Assembly: GCF_016587375.1 (NCBI RefSeq)
Contig: NZ_BNJG01000002.1
Coordinates: forward strand, 1,736,001 to 1,800,000
Length of the DNA: 64,000 nucleotides
Direction of reading: 5' to 3'
Source: Ktedonobacter robiniae
GTDB taxonomy: Bacteria; Chloroflexota; Ktedonobacteria; Ktedonobacterales; Ktedonobacteraceae
Part shown: positions 58,773-64,000 of the stretch, in pieces
Layout of the letters: each line of letters starts with the position of its first letter
Position numbering within the stretch: the stretch's first letter is position 1
Position numbers and translations under genes: made by a program
Notes under the pieces: model-generated
Seen by the model: only the letters and a program-made list of their open reading frames with translations
Told to the model about the DNA's origin: nothing
The model's database searches: none

Positions 58773-60539
58773 TTACTCGCTATGCACCTCTCCTTTCCAG
58801 AGTTGGCGCATCTCTTCGCTATGGGTAAGCAGGTATTCCAGGTTTCCCTGCGCTTCAATGCGCCCCTCTTTGAGGACGATGATATGGTCGGCTAGCCTCA
58901 GCGCTGCCTCGCGGTGTGAGACCACGAGGCAGGTACGCTGCTCCTGGGCGAAGATGCGTTGCCAGAGCAGGCGTTCAGTCTCAACGTCCAGGGCACTGGA
59001 GAGATCGTCGAAGACCAGCAGTTCGGGTTCGCGTGCGAACATGCGCGCCGCCGCGCTCCGCTGTACCTGGCCGCCTGAGAGCTTGACGCCTCGGGGACCA
59101 ATGACGGTCTCCAGACCGGAAACCAGGGTCTCGATGTCGCGTTCCATGACTGCGGTGTGGATAGCCTGTTGCACCTGGCCCTCGTCCAGGGCCAGACCAA
59201 GTGTGATATTCTCGCGCAAGGTTGTGCTGAAGAGCGCGGGCGTCTGGGGTGTGTAGGCGCTACGCGGTGGTACAAAGAAACTCGTGGGATGCGCTACTTG
59301 GTCCCCATTCCAGCGGATCTCGCCCTGTGTCTTCGGGAGTAAGCCAAGTAGCGCCCGTAGCAGCGTCGTCTTTCCAGAGCCGACGCGCCCAGTAATCACC
59401 ACAAATTGCCCTCGGTCAATGCGCAGGCTGACCTTGCTAATGCCACGTTGGGCGTCGGGATAATAATAGCTGAGATCGCTCACCTCTAGCGTTTCCAGGC
59501 GCTCCTCGGCTCCCTGGCGTAGCACTGGAATAGCTGGTAGGGGACCACGACGGTAGATTGGTCCAGGCCTTACCAGGGCATTTGGTTCTGCCCCGAGCAT
59601 GAGGTTGTTCAAGCGTTTGTGCGCGACCCGTACCTGTCTGTAGGCCGCGATGCGCTCGATAAGCTCACCGCTGAAGCGGGCGATGTTGGCCATATAGGCG
59701 ACAAAGAGCGTAAAGTCACCGATAGTAAAGTGGCCTGCGCGCAACGCACTGCCTGCCAGGAGGAGCACCAGACCAATACCGATACTCGAAATGCCGGTAT
59801 CGAAGAGGCCCAGGAAGGCATTGCTAAAAAGATTCTCCTGGAGTGCGGCCCGCCTGCGGTGCTGGTTGAGGCGCTGGAAATGCCCGATCACGCTCTCGGT
59901 CGCGCCCGCGACCTGGATGGCTTGAACGGAGCCAAACATCTCCACCAGGTAGCTACTGACCGCGCTCCCAGCCTCACGGGTAGCGGTGCGATAGCGCTCG
60001 ATGCGTCTGCCAAAGGTATTGACCAGCACGTTTCCCAGGAGCAGAGGTATGACTGCTACAATCGTCAACTGAAAGTTGAGATGGGCCATGATGATGAGCG
60101 CTGTCACGGTTTCAACGGCCATGCCAAAGACAAAGGCGCTCATTACCAGGAAGAAGCCTACACCTCCTGGATCACGCTGGAGGCGGTTGATGATGTCTCC
60201 GTTAGGATAAGGGAGGCCGACTGCCGCGGGCTGACGTAGCAGGTGCTCCAGCAGGTTCTTGCGCAGCAGGGCCTCGACGTTGAAGATCGGGAAACGTTCG
60301 CTTACCATCGTTATAATAAGACACGTCATGCGCGCCAGCACCAGCCCCGACAAGAGTGCGAGCAGCCCCCAGAAGTCGGCATCGAGCCGCATGCCATGCG
60401 TCAAACCATCCACGATCTGCTGAATAATGAGGGCCGGCGCCAGCGGCAGGAGGCGGCGCGGGAACTGGAGCAGGATGTCTCCTAGGTAGCTCCAGCGTGT
60501 GAATTTGATGAGGCGCCATAGAAATTGTCGTGTTTTCAT
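58773..60539 (-). CDS. Heterodimeric ABC exporter subunit with degenerate catalytic site
   Basis: The 588-residue half-transporter has six transmembrane helices (about 20-310) and an ABC domain: Walker A GRVGSGKTT, signature LSGGQVQRSAAARMF, Walker B LLVFDDLSSALD and H-loop VVSHREAAL. After Walker B the catalytic Glu is Asp (FDD for xDE), the change found in one subunit of asymmetric exporters such as TM287/288. It overlaps the upstream partner gene by 4 bases (ATGA), so the two are translated together. Substrate unknown; drugs or peptides are typical. Confidence 0.9.
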   Translation of the reverse strand: MKTRQFLWRLIKFTRWSYLGDILLQFPRRLLPLAPALIIQQIVDGLTHGMRLDADFWGLLALLSGLVLARMTCLIITMVSERFPIFNVEALLRKNLLEHLLRQPAAVGLPYPNGDIINRLQRDPGGVGFFLVMSAFVFGMAVETVTALIIMAHLNFQLTIVAVIPLLLGNVLVNTFGRRIERYRTATREAGSAVSSYLVEMFGSVQAIQVAGATESVIGHFQRLNQHRRRAALQENLFSNAFLGLFDTGISSIGIGLVLLLAGSALRAGHFTIGDFTLFVAYMANIARFSGELIERIAAYRQVRVAHKRLNNLMLGAEPNALVRPGPIYRRGPLPAIPVLRQGAEERLETLEVSDLSYYYPDAQRGISKVSLRIDRGQFVVITGRVGSGKTTLLRALLGLLPKTQGEIRWNGDQVAHPTSFFVPPRSAYTPQTPALFSTTLRENITLGLALDEGQVQQAIHTAVMERDIETLVSGLETVIGPRGVKLSGGQVQRSAAARMFAREPELLVFDDLSSALDVETERLLWQRIFAQEQRTCLVVSHREAALRLADHIIVLKEGRIEAQGNLEYLLTHSEEMRQLWKGEVHSE

Positions 60540-62332
60540 GCCAGTAGCTCCTCCGGGTGCATCATCTGTAGTAGTTGGGCATAGAGCGAGGTGGGGTCTC
60601 CCGCCAGGTTGGCGCGTGCGCCATACTCTACTATTTGACCAGCTTCCAGAACCATGATGCGCTCAACGCGTTCAACCGTCGAGAGGCGATGGGCGATAAT
60701 AAGCGCTGTGCGTCCACGTAGTAAGCGTTCGGTTGCCTGGGTGATGAGCCGTTCAGTCGCGGGATCCAGGCGCGAGGTGGCCTCGTCCAGGATAACTAGT
60801 TGGGGATCCTTGAGAAAGACGCGGATACAGGCCAGGAGCTGAGCTTCGCCAGCCGAGAGGCCCGCGCCGTTGCTTGCAAGTGGTGTATCAAGCCCATTTG
60901 GCAAGCGGGTATACCAATCGTATAGGCCTAATCGTGTGATGGCTGCGAGGATACGCTCGTCGTCGATCCGCTCATCGAAGAAGGTCAGGTTCTCGCGCAA
61001 TGTGGCGCGGAAGAGCTGCACTTCCTGAGTGACGAGTCCTACACGCTGGCGCAGGTCCTCTAGCCTTGCCTGGCGCAGATTCTGTCCCCCCAGGCAAACA
61101 CTGCCAACCACGGGATCATAGAAGCGCATCAGTAGACGCGTGAGCGAGGTCTTGCCGCTGCCACTACGCCCGATCAGCCCTACCGTCATCCCTGCTGGCA
61201 CCTCAAACGAGATATCGAGCAACACGGGCTGAGACGGCTCATAGTGGAAGTTAACTGCTTGAAAGGCGATGTCCAGGGCGCCAGGGGGAAAGCTAACGCC
61301 GGGACCATCTGGAACCTGGCTGGCCGTATGATAGATTTCGTTAATGCGTTCAATGCTGGCCGTGGCCTCCTGAAGCGCGCTAAACTGCTCGGTCAGCTCA
61401 AAGGTGTAGTCGAGCATGAGCGAGTTGTAGCTCAGGAGGAGCACAAGCGTTCCGAGCGTGATCGAGCCATGCATGAAGAGGTACACACTGAAGATGAGCA
61501 CGGCGATCATGCTCACGACTTCAATTGCCAATCCCGAGGTCTCAAAACTGGTCCAGTAAAAGGTGCGCTTGAGTTCAGCGCTGTTCTCCTGGCGCTGCAA
61601 CTGTACATAGCGCCGCAGAATATAGGGTGCTGCTCCACTGGAGGCGATATCCTCCAGGCTAGCAAGCAGCTCTCCCCAGAAGCCGCTCAAGACCGCCTCC
61701 GCCTGCTGGTGTTTCTTATAGTATGGAATGGCAAATTTCTGGATGCGTACATAGGCAAAGATACTGACGACGAGGTAGAGGCCCATGACGATGCCCAGCC
61801 ACGCGTTCTCTCGTGCCATAAGGACCAGGATGCCCAGGACCAGCAGGGCATTGCCCAGCACGAGAACCATAAGGCGCGAGAAGAAGTTCGCCAGGGAATC
61901 GACATTGCCATCGACGCGCTCGATAAGCTCGCCCGGAGTATAGCGGCTGTGGAAGGCGCGATCCAGGTTCAGGCAATGGCGCGTGAGATCCTCACGCAGC
62001 CAGTTGGTGGCGCGCCAGCCGACATCCTCACAGAAGTAGGCCGCGAGCGCGGAGACGAGGCGACCACCTATCGCCACGCCCAGGTAGAGCAGAGCCGTAA
62101 GCGTGAGCACCTGCTGCGTGGCGCCGTACTGAAAGGCGTCGATAAAGACGCGAATAATCTGCGGTCCCAGCAATTGCATGGCGATGCTAGCGAAGAGCAG
62201 GAGCGCCATCGCGGCGACCCTTAGACGCTGTGGCCCCAGATACGTCCGCAAGAGCGTAAGGTATTGGCGCGATGTGACGCGTGGTGGTGAGTTGCGTGCC
62301 TTGAGCGACAGTAAAAACTGCCAGAACTTCAT
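60536..62332 (-). CDS. Heterodimeric ABC exporter subunit, catalytic
   Basis: ATG 62332 (MKFWQFLLSLKARNS) with GGAGG 6 bases upstream is the start; the frame is open to 62398. The 598-residue subunit has six transmembrane helices and an ABC domain with Walker A GRSGSGKTS, signature LSAGEAQLLAC, Walker B LVILDEATSRLD with the catalytic Glu present, and H-loop IAHRLSTVERV. It pairs with the degenerate subunit encoded downstream. Its mRNA has a ~350-base leader whose last stem covers the Shine-Dalgarno site, so expression is probably induced by translation-linked attenuation. Confidence 0.9.
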   Translation of the reverse strand: MKFWQFLLSLKARNSPPRVTSRQYLTLLRTYLGPQRLRVAAMALLLFASIAMQLLGPQIIRVFIDAFQYGATQQVLTLTALLYLGVAIGGRLVSALAAYFCEDVGWRATNWLREDLTRHCLNLDRAFHSRYTPGELIERVDGNVDSLANFFSRLMVLVLGNALLVLGILVLMARENAWLGIVMGLYLVVSIFAYVRIQKFAIPYYKKHQQAEAVLSGFWGELLASLEDIASSGAAPYILRRYVQLQRQENSAELKRTFYWTSFETSGLAIEVVSMIAVLIFSVYLFMHGSITLGTLVLLLSYNSLMLDYTFELTEQFSALQEATASIERINEIYHTASQVPDGPGVSFPPGALDIAFQAVNFHYEPSQPVLLDISFEVPAGMTVGLIGRSGSGKTSLTRLLMRFYDPVVGSVCLGGQNLRQARLEDLRQRVGLVTQEVQLFRATLRENLTFFDERIDDERILAAITRLGLYDWYTRLPNGLDTPLASNGAGLSAGEAQLLACIRVFLKDPQLVILDEATSRLDPATERLITQATERLLRGRTALIIAHRLSTVERVERIMVLEAGQIVEYGARANLAGDPTSLYAQLLQMMHPEELLA

Positions 62333-62333
62333 T

Positions 62334-62377
62334 GGTTGTCCTCCATATGGGTTTACAAGACGCAGATGAGGACAACC
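62334..62377 (-). promoter_or_regulatory. Shine-Dalgarno-sequestering stem of the ABC exporter mRNA
   Basis: In the mRNA sense GGTTGTCCTC (62377-62368) pairs perfectly with GAGGACAACC (62343-62334), the latter containing the GGAGG ribosome-binding site, which starts one base outside the arm, just 2 bases before ATG 62332. A 24-base loop separates the arms. Such a 10-bp stem should keep translation low until opened. Confidence 0.65.
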
Positions 62378-62410
62378 GCTGAGGGCAGAGACGCGCAAGG
62401 CGCTCCGGGT

Positions 62411-62554
62411 TCAGGGAGTGAAGATGAAGGAATGGGTAGAGTGAAGCCAACGCACGCTCATCATCACCGGTCGTACTCGCTGCGTACGCCGGTGAGAAGC
62501 GCGATCAGTCGCTAATGAGAGAGGGATGATCGCGAAGAATGTGAACAGGCGCAT
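62411..62554 (-). CDS. Possible leader peptide of the ABC exporter operon
   Basis: A 47-codon frame starts MRLFTFFAIIPLSLATDRAS and ends VMMSVRWLHSTHSFIFTP, with its stop 33 bases before the first arm of the sequestering stem. It is within the leader and co-directional. No strong ribosome site is seen, and no homologue is recognised. An internal start at MMSVRWLH would give a 17-residue peptide. Confidence 0.3.
   Translation of the reverse strand: MRLFTFFAIIPLSLATDRASHRRTQRVRPVMMSVRWLHSTHSFIFTP
62464..62495 (-). promoter_or_regulatory. Second stem-loop in the ABC exporter leader
   Basis: TCACCGG (62464-62470) and CGTAC (62472-62476) pair with GTACG (62484-62488) and CCGGTGA (62489-62495), leaving one bulged base and a 7-base loop. 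It may compete with, or precede, the sequestering stem at 62334-62377. Confidence 0.45.
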
Positions 62555-62696
62555 GCAGGCAAAAAAGGCAGAGTGATCCCCTGGGCCAGTGGCATGCCAT
62601 TGCCGCAATGAAGTCCGCCATTTCGTGGTAAGAACTTAATGCAACTGTTCAACATTTTTGCTTCTCCAGACACTATTACACGATGTATAAAATAAG

Positions 62697-62724
62697 TGTA
62701 TATGCAAAATTATAATATTGTCAA
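62697..62724 (-). promoter_or_regulatory. Promoter of the ABC exporter operon
   Basis: On the reverse strand TTGACA (62724-62719) is followed after 16 bases by TATACA (62702-62697). The transcription start would fall near 62690, about 360 bases before ATG 62332. Confidence 0.55.
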
Positions 62725-62761
62725 GAGGTATTTCGGGAACTATTAGCGTATATTGACCAAA

Positions 62762-62811
62762 AGTAGCCGCGTACGCCAGTAGCGGGCCCGCTACTGGCGT
62801 ACGCGGCTACT
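62762..62811. repeat. Palindromic repeat family P1, complete copy
   Basis: A perfect 50-bp palindrome: AGTAGCCGCGTACGCCAGTA and five more bases (62762-62786), directly followed by the reverse complement (62787-62811) with GGGCCC at the centre. Its right half is identical over 22 bases to 4508-4529. It lies 13 bases past the stop of the GH127 gene (minus) and could terminate it. Confidence 0.8.
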
Positions 62812-62823
62812 GTGGTAGGCCTG

Positions 62824-64000
62824 CTAGCGGCTATTGGGATGGGCCTGGATGTGCTCATCCAGGGGGAGCCAGACCTGCATGGGGCCGGCTTCGCGGTTGG
62901 CCCAGGCGTAGTAGGGGATGGCGGTGAGCTGGACCGGGCGATAGCGCTGTTGCTTACCCTGGTTATGGGGGCGATAGAGCTGTCCCTGCCATTCCTCCTG
63001 GACCTGCTCGTAGGCCTGGGTGTGCAGGGTTACAATCCCGCCCAGAAGCTGCTTCTGGGCTTGTGCTTCCCACTGTGTCTGACCCGAAAGGACAATATCC
63101 CATACATCGATGGAGCCGTGGTCGGCCTGCTCAAGGCAGTAGACCAGGGGGCCGCGAACAATGGCGACGCGGCCACGGTTGCTGGTAACATGGGGATGGC
63201 TCTCCAGGAGGCGAACCTCCAGGGGCAGGACTATTGTGATTTCATCGCCCGGCTGCCAGGTGCGCTTGAGCTGGACATAAGTTCCTGGCTTGACGGCAAG
63301 CCCCTCGACAGCCTGTTGGTTGACCTGGATTTGGGCGCCTGTCGCCCAGGCGGGTATGCGCACGAAGAGGGTGAAGTCCTGGGCCTCCTGCATCTGGAGC
63401 TTGATGCGAATCTCTTCATCCCAGGGATAGTTCGTCTGTTGCTCGATGGTAATGGTCTCTCCGCTGGTCAGGGGAATTTGAGCGGTGTTGCTGGCGTAGA
63501 GATGCAACCAGATGCCCTCCTGCGAGGTGCTGTAGAAATAGCCAGGGAGCGAGGCGAGCAGGCGCGCGATATTGGGGGGGCAACAGGCCGTGTCAAACCA
63601 GGGCTGGCGGCGGTGTTTGCCACGGTCCGCGAGAGGATTCTGGTAAAAGTAGAGTTTCCCATCGAGCGAGCTACCCGCGATAACGCCGTTGTAGAGTGTC
63701 TGTTCGATCACATCAGTGAAGCGTGCCTCGGGCCTGGCCTGGAGGAGGCGCCAGTTCCACATGACGCTGGCGATGGCGGCACAGGTCTCCGTGTAGGCCC
63801 GTTCATTGGGGAGCTCATAGTTCTCACCGAATGCCTCGCCCTCCCAACGTGATCCCACGCCGCCTGTCACATACGTCTTGCGCTCGGTGAGATTCTGCCA
63901 GAGGACCTCTTGCGCGTGGTCAAGGGCCGCTTCCCCTGTCTCAAGATAGGCGTCGGTTACCCCTGCATAGAGGTAGAGGGCGCGAACGGCGTGTCCCACG
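62824..64000 (-). CDS. GH127 family glycosidase (beta-L-arabinofuranosidase-like), partial
   Basis: The gene continues beyond the right edge; about 392 C-terminal residues are visible, out of the usual ~650. The (alpha/alpha)-barrel shows YVTGGVGSRWEGEAFGENYE, ELPNERAYTETCAAIASVMW and WFDTACCPPNIARLLASLPG. E71 and C73 (counted from the first visible Met) with C139/C140 match the Glu and three Cys that hold zinc and the catalytic Cys in HypBA1. A beta-sandwich follows (LFVRIPAWATGAQIQVN). It removes beta-L-arabinofuranose from plant glycans, a fit for a soil saprotroph. It is upstream of the ABC operon but has its own repeat-type end. Confidence 0.9.
   Translation of the reverse strand, partial: VGHAVRALYLYAGVTDAYLETGEAALDHAQEVLWQNLTERKTYVTGGVGSRWEGEAFGENYELPNERAYTETCAAIASVMWNWRLLQARPEARFTDVIEQTLYNGVIAGSSLDGKLYFYQNPLADRGKHRRQPWFDTACCPPNIARLLASLPGYFYSTSQEGIWLHLYASNTAQIPLTSGETITIEQQTNYPWDEEIRIKLQMQEAQDFTLFVRIPAWATGAQIQVNQQAVEGLAVKPGTYVQLKRTWQPGDEITIVLPLEVRLLESHPHVTSNRGRVAIVRGPLVYCLEQADHGSIDVWDIVLSGQTQWEAQAQKQLLGGIVTLHTQAYEQVQEEWQGQLYRPHNQGKQQRYRPVQLTAIPYYAWANREAGPMQVWLPLDEHIQAHPNSR

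Noticed and set aside
61244..62224. 326-residue forward open frame
   Set aside because: Antisense to the catalytic ABC subunit; highly charged shadow sequence.
62812..63852. 346-residue forward open frame
   Set aside because: Antisense to the GH127 gene, which has its zinc/Cys motifs; codon bias of the real gene opens the other strand.
1..64000. tRNA, rRNA, CRISPR arrays, replication origin, prophage or integrase genes
   Set aside because: None recognised on reading both strands; the repeats present are palindromic units without regular spacers.

Overview
The window looks like a chromosomal segment of a Chloroflexota bacterium of the Ktedonobacter type (class Ktedonobacteria). This assignment is an inference. 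It rests on many MalT-like LuxR, WYL, PadR and XRE/NB-ARC regulators, stand-alone HAMP membrane proteins, a 'polyketide exporter' ABC pair, proline-rich/TPR membrane proteins, mixed GC content, and single genes or short operons of mixed origin. No rRNA, tRNA, CRISPR array, transposase, integrase or phage gene was recognised.

Layout. 1-5.7 kb: a MarR regulator cut by the left edge, diverging from a SnoaL-like protein over two strong operators; a TPR membrane protein split by a frameshift; a DUF3592 protein; an R2-like ligand-binding oxidase; an SGNH hydrolase. 6-12 kb: an oligopeptide-binding lipoprotein, a KAS III-fold protein lacking the catalytic Cys, a ThDP enzyme and a HAMP membrane protein. 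12.5-20.4 kb: a luciferase-like oxidoreductase, a kinase/APH pair, a WYL regulator, VOC, SDR, an ArsR-acetyltransferase fusion, a PadR pair and DinB. 20.6-24 kb: an ECF sigma factor, a membrane protein with a carboxypeptidase-like ectodomain, and a transpeptidase-like lipoprotein; both penicillin-binding-protein folds have lost catalytic residues. 24.5-32.7 kb: a nucleotidyltransferase, a GT87-type membrane protein, a kinase, GNAT, and a TetR/ABC exporter operon. 32.7-36.4 kb: pyrD and pyrC diverging, then an Eis-type acetyltransferase. 36.5-45.2 kb: a DesKR-type two-component system, an APC permease with acetamidase/formamidase, DUF2785, a broken helical-repeat gene and a carboxylesterase. 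45-55.4 kb: YdeI, SRPBCC, VOC, a multi-PAS kinase, WYL, a TetA-like MFS pump, XRE-NB-ARC-TPR and a TMEM175-like protein. 55.5-64 kb: a large LuxR regulator, a heterodimeric ABC exporter with a structured leader, and a GH127 glycosidase cut by the right edge.

How the genes relate. Most units are small regulator-plus-target pairs: MarR/SnoaL, PadR/membrane protein, TetR/ABC, sigma/anti-sigma-like, and DesKR next to a membrane protein. Drug-modification and efflux families are dense (APH, nucleotidyltransferase, ArsN-like GNAT, Eis, TetA-like MFS, two ABC exporters), as expected of a soil bacterium, but no biosynthetic cluster is visible.

The most striking sequence-level feature is about 18 long, nearly perfect palindromes with 14-34 bp arms, mostly at gene ends. 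At least three multi-copy families can be told apart. One copy (58283-58334) lies inside the LuxR reading frame and is translated in frame. The best candidate for an undescribed system is the ECF sigma factor with its two catalytically degenerate penicillin-binding-protein-like partners (20602-23950), the second of which is bracketed by two copies of another repeat family.
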